DNA of 64,000 nt, taken from positions 22,561,396 through 22,625,395 of the forward strand of contig NC_134833.1 of NCBI RefSeq assembly GCF_004210375.1, in the 5' to 3' direction. Numbering within the stretch: position 1 is the first letter of the stretch; each line of letters begins with the position of its first letter. The stretch comes from Tachypleus tridentatus. Taxonomy: Eukaryota > Arthropoda > Merostomata > Xiphosura > Limulidae. The notes beneath the pieces were generated by a model that was given only the letters and a program-made list of their open reading frames with translations, was not told where the DNA came from and made no database searches. The position numbers and the translations under genes were made by a program. Below are positions 40,605 to 50,569 of this stretch, one piece after another.

Positions 40605-41069
40605 CAGGGGCGTAGATATTTTTTACACCCGATGGGGGGGGGGGATGATTTTTGCAACCACTTGTGTGAACTGTTCAATTTGCAAATTGGTAATCTCTGA
40701 TTACGTGAACCTGAAAGCTGTAAACATGCAGTCACAGAGTAATCTTGTTGCCACTATACTTGCATGTATACTTAGGCCTACTGACTGATACTTACGAACT
40801 ATCGCTTAGATCGAAAAGCTTAGAAGCACGCCTGTATTAAAGATGTCCATTTCGGCTACTGAAGAAGCCTACATCTAGGCCTAATTATGTAATACGATTG
40901 GTAAGAACACGAGAATCACAAGAACAAACACACAATTTGTAGGCCTGTGATGCGTTAAAACAATTCAACAGACCAAACTGTATGGGGGGGATGATTGTAT
41001 GCACCATACCCCCCATCTAAAATGAAGGGAGGATGTATGCCCTCCATCCCCCTAGGATCTACGCCCCTG
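40605..41069. mobile_element. hAT-type MITE with 8-bp target duplication
   Basis: A 465-bp element with inverted ends CAGGGGCGTAGAT and ATCTACGCCCCTG, of the form typical of hAT-superfamily elements. It is flanked by a perfect 8-bp direct repeat ATTGAATG at 40597-40604 and 41070-41077, the target-site length made by hAT transposases. G-runs near the left end (GATGGGGGG) and a G-run/C-run pair near 40980-41055 make the subterminal parts partly self-complementary. It encodes no transposase, so it depended on another copy for movement. Confidence 0.93.
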
Positions 41070-41180
41070 ATTGAATGTACAGTACAAAGAAAATACAATT
41101 CAATTTTTATGAAGCAATGTACTAAATAAAACAATTTCTAAGATTATAGCGTTTATAGTATATAGCGTATATAGTTAATA

Positions 41181-41443
41181 GTTTGAATTTCGCGCAGAAC
41201 TACACGAGGGCTATCTGCGCTAGCCGTCCCTATTTTGCAGTGTAAGACTAGAGGGAAGGCAGCTAGTCATCACCATCCACCGTCAACTCTTGGGCTACTC
41301 TTTTACCAACAAATAGTGAGATTGACCGTTCTTTATAACGTCCCCACGGATGAAATGACGAGCATGTTTGGTGTGACGGAGATTCGAACCAGCGACTCTC
41401 AGATTACGTGTCGAGTTCCGTACCCACCTGGCCATGCCGGGCG
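41181..41443 (-). repeat. tRNA-derived SINE, family 1 (reverse)
   Basis: A near full-length reverse copy from GTTTGAATTTCGCGCAGAAC to CTGGCCATGCCGGGC. The body motif GTCAACTCTTGGGCTACTC is present. A 117-codon open frame across it is a chance frame in the SINE and its flank. Confidence 0.9.
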
Positions 41444-41660
41444 TAGAATTGATAGTATAGTAGTATTACCATACAAACATGGTATAACTGGTGGAGTTTC
41501 CAATGTATTCAGCAAACATTATTGTACACCTAATTTTTTTAGACCATTCAACAAAATGAAAGCGAAACGTTTTAGCAGTAAATATTAAAAATGACACTTT
41601 TAGATATAAAAGGTGTATATGTGTGCATATATATAAACTTAGGTGTGAATGGAAGAAAAA

Positions 41661-41789
41661 CGTAGCTTGTTTAACTGTACGTAATTTGATATGTCATATT
41701 AATACACGTAATAAACAGATGCTACATAGCTTGTTTAACTGTACGTAATTTGATATGTCATATTAATACACGTGATAAACAGATGCTAA
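41661..41789. repeat. 64-bp direct duplication
   Basis: Two adjacent copies of about 64 bp contain TAGCTTGTTTAACTGTACGT, AATTTGATATGTCATATTAA and TACACGT, differing by one or two bases. Unique AT-rich sequence lies on both sides. Confidence 0.9.
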
Positions 41790-42214
41790 TTTTACCTCTT
41801 ATTCCGTACATTGTTAAAATCGATCATTCAGTACACTGAGAAAAAACAGTACTTTTAAATTTACCTAACATTAACAGTGAATGGTATATTAAAGAGCGAA
41901 CAGATATTTCATGCTGTAAACCACGTAGTTTTTGTTAACTAGCAATTAAGAGTCATCTGGTGAAACTTCACCGTGTTTGGGAAGAGATATGTATTTCTTA
42001 TCTATAATACTCAAACAACCTTCATCGATTAGAATGAGTTAAAGATTTTTCTCATAAACTAGCCACTTGTCATGTAGGATTTTACTTCTAAAGACGGTGG
42101 CGTAAAACAACCGAAACATGTAATCATTAAAGTTTGGCCGTTGGCCAAATATCAACTTTATTGCGCATTTCAAATGCTAATTTAATTTTGAATTTTAAAA
42201 TGTGTTCATTTAAC

Positions 42215-42300
42215 AATAAGTAAATCCCACAGTGGGACACTAAAATCGTGGTTTCGATTCTCCGAAGTGGACACAACAGATAACTTGTCAAACGCATTAA
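42215..42300 (+). repeat. SINE family 2 fragment
   Basis: AAATCCCACAGTGGGACACT, then AAAATCGTGGTTTCGATTCTC, then AGTGGACACAACAGATAAC. This matches the B-box and body region of family 2 in the forward direction. Confidence 0.5.
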
Positions 42301-42380
42301 AGGAAAATCCTGTTTTCTATTAGATCTAAAGTACCAGATTAGAACATGCCTTGGAAAGAGGCATGATTTATTTTGATCAA

Positions 42381-42510
42381 CTACCATAGGAAAGTACCAG
42401 TAGAGTAGAACTGACAAATTCTATTGTACTACCGTAGAAAAATACTGTTAGAGGAAAACAGAATGAATTTATTGTATTACCATAGGAACGTACCAGTAGA
42501 GTAGAACAAT
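42381..42510. repeat. Short tandem repeat of about 48 bp, three units
   Basis: ACCATAGGAAAGTACCAGTA and ACCATAGGAACGTACCAGTA, each followed by GAGTAGAAC, flank a more diverged middle unit (ACCGTAGAAAAATACTGTTA). The spacing is about 47-49 bp. Confidence 0.75.
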
Positions 42511-42682
42511 ATTGTCTTGACAAAAACTAAAGAGAAATATCCATTTTAAATACTACATTTTAAATCCTTTTAAATGTGAAACATTTGGAATTTTCAATTA
42601 TTTTAAGTCTTTTGCTCAGAAAGTTGAGGAACTAAAATACATGTCTGGAGTGCAAATAATATAAACGACACACTTCATTCTA

Positions 42683-42951
42683 GCCCGGCATGGCCAGGTG
42701 AATAGGGCACTCGGCTCCTAATTCGAGGGTTGCGAATTCGAATCCCTGTCGCACCAAACATGCTCACACTTTCAGCCCTGGGAGCTAATGTTACGATTAA
42801 TACCACTATTTGTTGGTAAAAGAGTAGCCCAAGAGTTGGCGGTGGGTGGTGATGACTAGCTGCCTCCTCTCTAGTCTTCCACTACTAAAGTAGGGAAGGC
42901 TAGCGCAGATAGCCTTTGTGTAGCTTCGCGAGAAATTAAAAAAAACAAAAA
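42683..42951 (+). repeat. tRNA-derived SINE, family 1
   Basis: A full-length forward copy from GCCCGGCATGGCCAGGTG to an A-rich tail. The B-box region reads GAATTCGAATCCC, and the core GAGTAGCCCAAGAGTTGGCG is intact. ACACTTCA at 42670-42677 and 42952-42959 is a likely target-site duplication. Confidence 0.92.
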
Positions 42952-43579
42952 ACACTTCAACCTTAATATTGACACACTAAGAAGGATGGGCCATAGACTG
43001 TAAGGGCATAGGTGACGTATACGCTGTATAATTACAGTAGTGGTAAATTTTAGAACAATCTCAGGGGTACAAATAAACATTTTTATTGACATAATTTCCC
43101 AACATGCTATACATGCATGTTATGCTTTTTTATTCATAATAATCATACAAACACACACGCACGCATATAAATATATATCAGAAACCTAGCCTTATTGTTT
43201 CATCTTGTTCAGAGTTAGTTATGAACAGTGGAATTCCTAGAAACCGATATAATTTAGTGACAAACTTAGATTGAGACCATAGATTAGATTTCTCATTTAT
43301 CTTCACTGCTTAAGCAGCTAGTATACTGAATAATTCGGCATAATAAATCGATACTTTCAATGCCATATGTTCTAAAAGTTCTTTATACGTAAAAGTTAAC
43401 TGTAGTAAATAAATGACGACACTAAACAACACACTCGTATTGAAAACGAGAATTTTGGACTCACCAGGTGTCCGACTACATAAAGGTTAAGACTTTCTTC
43501 AAATCTACACCTGTGTTTCAATACGAAAGTGTAGAAGGAGTTGTATATATCGCGACACTTGTTAGTTTCAATCATGTGA

Positions 43580-44060
43580 AACGGACTTGTTATCTTATTT
43601 AATATCCATATCTTCGTTATCAAACTTGTTCGTCCTTTTAGCAATGGTTGTTTATAATGTGATTTTCAGTTCCTCTATTCGGGCCCGGCATAGCCAAGCG
43701 TGTTAAGGCGTGCGACTCGTAATCTGAGGGTCGCTGGTTCGAATCCCCGGCCGCGCCAAACATGCTCGTCCTTTCAGCCGTGGGGGAGTTATAATGTGAC
43801 TGTCAATCCCACTATTCGTTGGTAAAAGGGTAGCCCAAGAGTTGGCGATGGGTGGTGATGACTAGCTGCCTTCCTTCTAGTCTTACACTGCTAAATTAGG
43901 GACGGCTAGCACAGATAGCCGTCGTGTAACTTTGTGCAAAATTCCAAAACAAACAAATCCTCTATTCGTTGGTAAAAGTGTAATCTAAGAATTGACGGAG
44001 GATGGTGGAACCGGATGACGATAATAGCTGCCTTCTGTATTTCAGGACGGTTGGTATTAA
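43580..44060 (+). repeat. Old SINE family 1 copy, split by a younger one
   Basis: The left part (up to 43680) retains TCAAACTTGTTCGTCC, TTATAATGTGATTTTCAG and CTCTATTC. The right part (from 43958) continues CTCTATTCGTTGGTAAAAGT and AGAATTGACGGAGGATGGTG. Joined over 43681-43957 they follow the family-1 order without a break, so the intervening SINE was inserted into this older, diverged copy. Confidence 0.7.
43681..43957 (+). repeat. Young tRNA-derived SINE, family 1, nested
   Basis: A well-preserved full-length copy: GGCCCGGCATAGCCAAGCG (A-box region), GACTCGTAATCTGAGGG (tRNA-like anticodon arm, resembling tRNA-Thr with CGT), GGTTCGAATCCCC (B box), body, and an AAAACAAACAAA tail. It is flanked by a perfect 10-bp direct repeat TCCTCTATTC at 43671-43680 and 43958-43967, within an older copy of the same family. 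Confidence 0.93.
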
Positions 44061-45064
44061 CACTTTTACCAAAATACCAGCCGTCCTGAGATATATTTTT
44101 ACTTCAAGTGAGTTTCTCGTCACTACGAATGGCTGTCTCCTCTCTGATCTGTCACAGCTAGCACATACAGCTCTAGAGTAGCTTTATTCAAAATACAAAA
44201 AATAGACAGTTTCCTATAGAATAAAGATTAATAGCAAATCTAAGCTCAGTAGTTTCATTTAGTGTGGCCTGAATGGCATGAAATATAGTAATGTAGGAAC
44301 ATAATAATTGTGTGTGGCAGTTAGTGAAAAAACAACAGTAAACAGAACAAACTGTGAGGAAACTTCGCATTAAACTCGCATACATCGTTGAGTCTGTGTT
44401 AAGTCTGCAGGATTACAACGATAAAATTTGGGTTTCGATACCCATGACGAGCAGTGTACTAGTTTCGACACAACCTGTGTTCTCTTTTTGTCTAGTCTTG
44501 TCTGCGCTCATAAAAGTGGACTTTGTTTTCAAATCAGTGGGAATCTCCCCGCTTTTCCTGTTTCACGGGCTACTAAACTGTTGTCATGCCAAGTGTCCGT
44601 CAAAAACAATCATTATTTTTTGCTCTAGATTTCGCGTCAACCTTGGAACAATCTCTGTTGAGCAACAATTATTTTATTGTTTGCTTCGTACAAAGAGATT
44701 ACCAACACACGACCCGGCCAATATCGACGTGCCAAAGTGGCTGATGTGTTAAAACAATGATTCAGACAAGATATTTCAACTGAACGTTGTAACACCGTCT
44801 GCTTTGTGTATAACTTAATGTTCGATTTAAATTCACCGTGTTGAAGATACACTTACGTGTACTTTTCACATTTAAAAATAAAGTATTTAGACAGTCACAT
44901 CTCTGTACTCAACAATGAACACAAGATGTGAAACATTTTAAACATCGATAAAGAAGAAAACTGACCGATATCCACAAGTAGACAAACATATAAACAGACT
45001 GTTGTGATCATTTCATTCTGTATTGTTTGTTTAGAAAGCTAAAATTATAGATGAAAGAGAATTC
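44061..45064. other. Gene-poor stretch with SINE relics
   Basis: A short inverted repeat (CAGGACGGTTGGTATT against AATACCAGCCGTCCTG) lies at about 44042-44097 and recalls the arms of the hairpin at 6533. A diverged SINE family 1 tail lies at about 44118-44200 and a family 2 piece at about 44396-44465 (GGATTACAACGATAAAATTT). The open frames at 44188-44852 on both strands show no domain. Confidence 0.5.
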
Positions 45065-45350
45065 GTTTGTTTGTTTGTTTGTTTGTTTTGAATTTTGTGC
45101 AAAGCTACACAAAGGGCTATCTGCGCTAGCCGTCCCTAATTTAACAGTATAATACTAGAAAGAAGGCAGCTAGTCATCCCCACCCACCGCCAACTCTTGG
45201 ACTACTCTTTTACCAATGAATAGGGGGATTGACCGTCACATTATAACGCCCCCACGACTGAAAGGGCAAGCATGTTTAGTATGACTGCAATTCGAACCCG
45301 CCACCCTCAGATTACGAGTCGAGCGCCTTAACCGCCTCGCCATGCTGGGC
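45065..45350 (-). repeat. tRNA-derived SINE, family 1 (reverse)
   Basis: A reverse full-length copy starting with five GTTT units, the reverse of the CAAA-rich tail. It continues through GCCAACTCTTGGACTACTC to CTCGCCATGCTGGGC. Confidence 0.92.
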
Positions 45351-46938
45351 ATGATTCTGATTCTGAATTACTTCGTAACATATTTCATATAATTATAAGA
45401 CTGTACAGAAATTCATACGATTGAGAAAAGCTCTCTCGTTAGCTTGCATCTTCATACTGTATTATACAGTCTACAGTACGTTCCTATCTTGTTTTAATAA
45501 TCATGAAGACTTCGTCAAAAGTTATATACGTCTGAAAGATTTTTCTGTTTTTTCGTATTTCATGACTGCGATTGCCCATCAATTTTTTTTTTATTAAACG
45601 AATCCTACTTCTGTCACCATTAACCTTAACGTTACTCAAATTTATTCCAGCAGTACGACTTTTAGCAACATTCGTTAATACTGATTCTGCGTTCTAGAAT
45701 TTTCGCGCTTGGCTATTTAAAGGAATATTTGCACACGTAGTCCGTGATTTTAGTGTAACATATTAAAACAAAGAGAGCTAGTCAACAGCATCCACCGTCA
45801 ATTTTTTACGTGACCGAATAGTGGGATTTGACTTCCACTCCTACACACACAGATATGTATGTAGCACACCATCAATCCCAAAGCGTGGAGCATATTTTTA
45901 AGGAAAACGTCAGTACCAACTCAAAATTCTTTGTTTATCATTAACCCTAGAATGGAATTATTGAATGAACTTTCCACTTTTTGCATGCTCGGTTTTGTAG
46001 CTAAGAACTACAGGTCTTGATGGCGTAATGGGTTAATTATAACTTCAAGGATATTACTATTCCCCCGCTAGTACAGCGGTATGTCTCCGGATTTACAACG
46101 CTAAAATCAGCGCTTCGATTCTCCTCGGTGGGCTGAACAGATAGCCCTTTGTGGCTTTGCTATAAGAAAAACACATAGCTAAGTACTGAAGTGAACGTAC
46201 GAATTATTTAGGTAAAAACATTTAAAAATGGGTATTTGGTTTTCAAGAAACACGCGTGTGGAAGGTAAAGACGTGTAGCTTTAATAAAAATTCATGTATT
46301 GTTTATCCCGAGTCTCAACATTTCGTTTTCCTCACAAAGTGTGCATATTCAACGAGGGTTAAACGTTAAATACTGATTATTAGCCAATACGCAGAACAAT
46401 GCGATTTGTTTTAATTATGCTGTTATTTCTTAAACGTTACTACACAGCTACGGTTTTTTAAATTATGTATTTATGTCCTTGGTAAAACCCATGCGTAACA
46501 CCAGCATTTTAAGGTCTCTGTGGTGTAAGAAAAGCCTTGATACGACTGGTAATCTTTGCTCTTTAAAAATACTCGCAAATTTCCCTATTAGTCTGGGTTG
46601 GTGAAATGCCGGCAGTGGCCCTGAACCTATGCGACCTTCTACCATATCCGTACTTTTGTAACGATTTAAAAAAGACGATAGCATACAGGACTTCGTTTGT
46701 ACAAGTTATCTTTGAATCCAATTATTTTAAGAAGAAAAATCCTTTGTATATTTTTACATTAAAATAATTAATTTTCATATTGGTTGCTGTACATGCAGGT
46801 TGTTTATTTAACAAACTGTTAAACATTTTACAGTAAGTAAGATTTGATTTTTTTTGTAGAACAGGTGTGACGTGTAGATCACTGGTGCATTCAGTCTGAA
46901 GTATATAAGTTTGTCTACATACCTTGTGCACTTGAAAA
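45351..46938. other. Intergenic stretch with one SINE piece
   Basis: No gene is recognised. A diverged SINE family 1 remnant (CCACCGTCAATTTTTTACGT, GAATAGTGGGATTTGAC) lies at about 45777-45850 on the reverse strand. A family 2 copy is listed separately at 46062. Reverse frames at 46463-46931 show no domain. Confidence 0.5.
46062..46172 (+). repeat. tRNA-derived SINE, family 2 (best copy)
   Basis: The clearest member of family 2 here: CCCGCTAGTACAGCGGTATG (tRNA-like 5' part), TCCGGATTTACAACGC, AAAATCAGCGCTTCGATTCT (B-box region), CGGTGGGCTGAACAGATAGC, CCTTTGTGGCTTTGCTATAA and an A-rich end. It is about 110 bp long, much shorter than family 1. Confidence 0.75.
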
Positions 46939-47157
46939 TGCTACACGAGGGCTATCTGTGCTAGCCGTACCTAATTTAGCAATGTAAGACAGTTAGTCAT
47001 CACCACCCACAGCCAACTCTTGGGCTACTCTTTTACCAACGAATAGTGGTATTGGTCGTCACATTATAACGCCCCCACGGCTGAGCATATTTGGTGTGAA
47101 GGGGCTTCGAAACCGCAACCAGTGGTTTACGAGTCGAGTGTCTTAACCACCTGGCCT
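46939..47157 (-). repeat. tRNA-derived SINE, family 1 (reverse, eroded)
   Basis: It runs from CTACACGAGGGCTATCTGTG to CTTAACCACCTGGCC. It lacks the T-rich end and carries small internal deletions in the CTAGAGGGAAGGCAGC segment and the GAAAGGGCGAGC segment. Confidence 0.88.
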
Positions 47158-47249
47158 GCATAGTTCCTAGAATGTGTGTAAAATGACAATGCTACCCAAA
47201 CAGTTGGTATCAAGTTCATAAAATTCTTAAGATATTTCTTATCATATAT

Positions 47250-47742
47250 CGTATTACTTCGAATTTAAGACGCACCTTTTTCCACATTTTTCCAAACTGA
47301 AAATTGGGGTGCGTCTTAAATTCGAGGTATTATTTTTCACTCTTCGGAAGTCTCGGAAACATCACTTTACCCTAGCAACAAAGTTTGTTGAAAAAATTCT
47401 GCATCAACAAATAGATTGGACTATATTTTAAAAATAACTTCGCTTAGAAAGACTAAAAAAAAACAACAGGTACAAAACGTCAAATTTTCCGACGTCAGTG
47501 CCTCTAGCGGTGTAGTCTTTCGTGTTGTTAAGACGTTATTTAATTGTGTTTGTTATCTTTAGTGCATTTTTTACCCATGGAAAAGCGTTTTACGTACAAT
47601 GCCGAATTTAAAAGAAAAGCTAAATTTTTGCGCCTGAACAGATTGAGAATTGTGCAGCCAGTAAAATGCACGCAATGAGTGAGGAAAATGTACATCATTG
47701 GCTTGGTATGAAAACCGAGTTGTTTTCTTGCAAGATGTGACC
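47250..47742 (+). mobile_element. Tigger/pogo-like transposon, 5' fragment
   Basis: It begins with a hairpin of two facing copies of a terminal motif (TTCGAATTTAAGACGCACC at about 47259 and GGTGCGTCTTAAATTCGA at about 47309), a layout common at pogo-type ends. About 250 bp further on, from ATG 47577, comes the start of a transposase: MEKRFTYNAEFKRKA in one frame, then after a shift ENCAASKMHAMSEENVHHW, which is the psq/CENP-B-like helix-turn-helix expected at the N terminus. The reading ends at a TGA at 47740-47742. The rest of the element is absent, cut off where the fold-back element at 47750 begins. Confidence 0.7.
47577..47742 (+). pseudogene. Pogo-like transposase N-terminal fragment
   Basis: A remnant of about 55 codons encoding only the first DNA-binding domain. 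One frame change near 47625 separates NAEFKRKA from EQIENCAASK. The tryptophan-containing end of the helix-turn-helix (VHHWLGMKTEL) is well conserved. No catalytic residues are present. Confidence 0.65.
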
Positions 47743-47749
47743 ATTATGG

Positions 47750-48275
47750 ATTAAATAACTAAGCACACATATAAATTATTCAAGCACACTGATATATGTT
47801 GCAACTGTTTCTCAACTCACTATTCGTTGGTAAAGAGTAGCCCAAGAGTTTGCGATGGATGGTGATGACTCGCTACCTTCCCTCTAGTCTTACACTGCAA
47901 AATTAGAAATGTCTAGCACAAACAGCCCTCGTGTGGCTATGCGCGAAATTCAAACCACGCTCACCAAACGAATCAGACAGGTGTCTCTTAAACACTCTGA
48001 TTACTAGAGTTTCATTAAACGTGAAAGCATCCTAATATGCTAGTTTATCTTTAACTCTAAAATGGCCTAATAGTGTAGACTATTATTTAACCTAAAGTAG
48101 GCTTAAGGACTATTTCTATGAAACATTTCAGTTGCAGGAATACTTCCAATGAAATGTGCTTCATGTTGTAAATTAACCTAATTCACCGCGAGCTACTTTT
48201 CATTTTGAGTTGAGAAACAGTTGCAACATATATCAGTGTGCTTGAATAATTTATATTTGTGCTTAGTTATCTAAT
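47750..48275. mobile_element. Fold-back element with 70-bp inverted ends
   Basis: Left end 47750-47820 and right end 48206-48275 are inverted copies with only about three differences. The shared sequence includes CAAGCACACTGATATATGTT and GCAACTGTTTCTCAACTC. The interior of about 385 bp opens with a 5'-truncated SINE family 1 (47817-47957) and otherwise shows no open frame. The high match between the arms suggests recent movement or gene conversion. The superfamily is not identified, and a clean target duplication was not found. Confidence 0.8.
47817..47957 (+). repeat. SINE family 1, 5'-truncated
   Basis: It starts at CACTATTCGTTGG in the middle of the SINE body and runs to GCGCGAAATTCAAACC. 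The whole tRNA-like head is missing. It sits exactly at the inner edge of the left arm of the fold-back element. Confidence 0.85.
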
Positions 48276-48477
48276 TGAAACTGAAGAGGTTACAAATCAG
48301 TCTAGCAGTCAAGTTTTAGGCCTAGGTCATCAGTTACCATAATCTGACTGTAGGAAGAACTGTTTGCTTCCAACATTTTCCAAATACTTATATACTTACT
48401 TTAAAGAAAGTTTAAATTTAAACGGTTTAGCATTGCAATGCATTGTGAGATTTGTTTAAAATTAAGCACAAAAAAAT

Positions 48478-48575
48478 ACAATGGGCTGTCTGTGCTCTGC
48501 CCACGATGGTTATCGAAACCTGGATTCTAGGGTAGAAAGTCTGCAGATATGCTGCTGTGCCACTGGACGGGGAGA
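48478..48575 (-). repeat. SINE family 2 (reverse)
   Basis: AATGGGCTGTCTGTGCTCTG, CCCACGATGG, TATCGAAACCTGGATTCTAG and TGCTGCTGTGCCACTGG are the reverse of the family-2 body, B box and head. The small frames that cross it (48481 onward and its reverse) are not genes. Confidence 0.55.
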
Positions 48576-48671
48576 GACTATTTGTAAGACGTCATTTTTT
48601 TTTGTTTGGTACGTATGTCTGAAGTCTGTGTGTGCTTGGCTTTCTGTGTGTGCTTGGCTTTCAGGTTTAAA

Positions 48672-48730
48672 AAGTGGTAAAAGTAGGTTCACATTGACAA
48701 AGTGGTAAAAGTAGGTTCACATTGAAAAGT
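48672..48730. repeat. 28-bp minisatellite, left part
   Basis: AGTGGTAAAAGTAGGTTCAC followed by ATTGACAA repeats here, and the same unit resumes at 49009-49060 after the SINE. The SINE therefore landed inside a small tandem array. Confidence 0.8.
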
Positions 48731-49008
48731 TTATTTGTTTGTTTTGGAATGTCGCACAAAGCTACTCGAGAGCTATCTGTGCTAGCCGTCCCTAATTTAG
48801 TAGTGTAAGACTAGAGGGAAGGCAGCTAGTCATCACCACCCACCGCCAACACTTGGGCTACTCTTTTACCAACGAATAGTGGGATTAACCGTCACATTAT
48901 AACGCCCCCACGGCTGAAAGGGCGAGCATGTTTGGCGCGACCGGGATGCGAACCTGTGACCCTCAGATTACGAGTCGCACGCCTTAACACGCTTGGCCAT
49001 GCCGGGCC
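48731..49008 (-). repeat. tRNA-derived SINE, family 1, inside a minisatellite
   Basis: A full-length reverse copy from TTATTTGTTTGTTTTGGAAT to CTTGGCCATGCCGGGCC. It splits the 28-bp minisatellite (left units end TTCACATTG, right units resume CACATTAACAAAGTAG). Because the host repeat is periodic, the target duplication cannot be told apart from the repeat itself. Confidence 0.92.
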
Positions 49009-49060
49009 TCACATTAACAAAGTAGTAAAAGTAGGTTCACATTGACAAAGTGGTAAAAGT
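49009..49060. repeat. 28-bp minisatellite, right part
   Basis: It continues the units CACATTAACAAAGTAGTAAA and CACATTGACAAAGTGGTAAA after the SINE. Two units are visible. Confidence 0.8.
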
Positions 49061-49194
49061 TAATGTTTTCTTGGGATTTAACTTTATTGGAACTAGAATT
49101 TAAACCCTAATAAGAACGTGTGTTAAACGATAACGTTGGAAAACATTAGGGTTTAGATATAACCATCTTTAATTCTTACTAGTGGCCAGGGGTA

Positions 49195-49370
49195 CTGACC
49201 AAGAGTAGCCGTCACTATTACGTCTTTGCCCGACTCTTTAAATGAAATAAAGGAACTAACTGTCATTTTTATAACGCACCCACAGTTTAAAGTACGGTGT
49301 GTGATCAGAAGCAACACTTCTCGAACCCTGGATCCTCTGTTTGCAACCCTACACATTAACCAATAGATGA
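49195..49370 (-). repeat. Possible diverged tRNA-SINE (reverse)
   Basis: The spacing of ACCAAGAGTAGCC, TATAACGCACCCACAG, TCGAACCCTGGATCCTC (a reverse B box) and TTAACCAATAG follows the reverse order of a tRNA-derived SINE, but the body is strongly diverged. It may be an old family 1 copy or a different family. Confidence 0.35.
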
Positions 49371-49583
49371 CGCTTAATAACACTGCACAACAATTTTTTT
49401 TGAAAAGTTTTGCTTCCTGAAAGTTTTTGCTGATTGTGACAGGTGCCTGGTGGGTTTGCACAAATACAGTTTTGGTTTTGTTTCATCACGAAGGAACTCT
49501 GAGAATTAGACAGTTAACTGTTTACCGGTAATAACGTATTTAATTGCGTTTATGTTTCTAATACGCTATTAAGTTCAACATAA

Positions 49584-49730
49584 TTAAAAGTGTTTTGCTC
49601 CTGATTTTCGTTTGTATTCAATGTCCGGTGCATCACGTTGCAGTGTCCAACAGTAGTCAGCAAGCATTGATGGATTCCAGTTGCCCTGATATCGTTTTTC
49701 CATTGTAGCAATGTCCTGGTGAAACTGAAT
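49584..49730 (-). pseudogene. C-terminal relic of a multicopy TE-like ORF
   Basis: On the reverse strand the last 47 codons read FHQDIATMEKRYQGNW, NPSMLADYCWTLQRD and KRKSGAKHF, then TAA. From memory, this ending (RFHQDI, MEKRYQG, LADYCW, RKS) belongs to a large multicopy protein family of arthropod and cnidarian genomes that is usually annotated as uncharacterized and is probably transposon-derived. Upstream of FHQDI the expected sequence degenerates, although an open frame continues to 49958, so this is a fragment rather than a gene. Confidence 0.5.
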
Positions 49731-50317
49731 ATTTCGATGAAATGGTACGTGATGGGCAAATTTGGATGTGATTTTCGTGATCAGCAGCCAAAAATCTATA
49801 AGGAACACCCAACAGTGTTCAAGAAGCAAAAAACTTTGTTGTGCAGTGTAATAGAAGTCAGTACTAACTGCTATTAAACATTTGAAACTAAAACTATAAT
49901 TACCTACCAGTACATATTTACTTTGAAAATTATTAAGTGATTCCTTATGTCTAATCATTGTCTCTTGACATATTGTATTTTAATATTATATTTTGGAATC
50001 ACAAAATTTGCTTGCCAGAAATTAGGAAAGACCGTAATCAACGTAACTATCGACAGTTTTGTGTTTCTGTGATATAGTGTAAAACTAAATACAATATTTA
50101 TTTCTTGTAGAATCAATAAAAATTTGCTCTCCTACAAAAAAAAAAATGTTTATGTAAAACACAGCATACGCTAGTGACACCTCGAGGCGAATGGTTTAAG
50201 TGTTTGTGAAAATAAATTAATAAATAAAGCTGTGAATATATCTGATAAAATAATAACAATAATAACATTTCTCATACTACAGCATAATGGTAACTATTAT
50301 TAAAACTATAATAATTG

Positions 50318-50432
50318 GTGAGTCTCCCCATGATAGGTCACTACTAAGTTTACGGACTGACAATCCTAAAATCCAAAGTTTGAATCCCTGTGGTGGACAG
50401 AGCGCATGTAGCTTTGCGATAAAACGAAAGGT
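50318..50432 (+). repeat. SINE family 2
   Basis: TTTACGGACTGACAATCC, AAAATCCAAAGTTTGAATCC, CTGTGGTGGACAGAGCGCAT and GTAGCTTTGCGATAAAACGA follow the family-2 order. The open frame at 50287-50568 runs through it and is not a gene. Confidence 0.55.
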
Positions 50433-50569
50433 AACTGGCTTTCGTTTACATATGTATCGATTAGAAAAAAGGAGACCATTTTATAGTGAATTAAAATTTG
50501 TTTTAGCATCATTTGACACATTTAATCCTCACTTTGTTCGGAATGACTTCCTTAAGGCAGATCACTGAT

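Noticed and set aside
41235-41588. Open frame of 117 codons
   Set aside because: It lies almost wholly within a reverse-strand SINE and its flank.
44188-44852. Cluster of small frames on both strands, up to 132 codons
   Set aside because: No domain, no conserved motif and no splice signals of note; part of the stretch is SINE family 2 debris.
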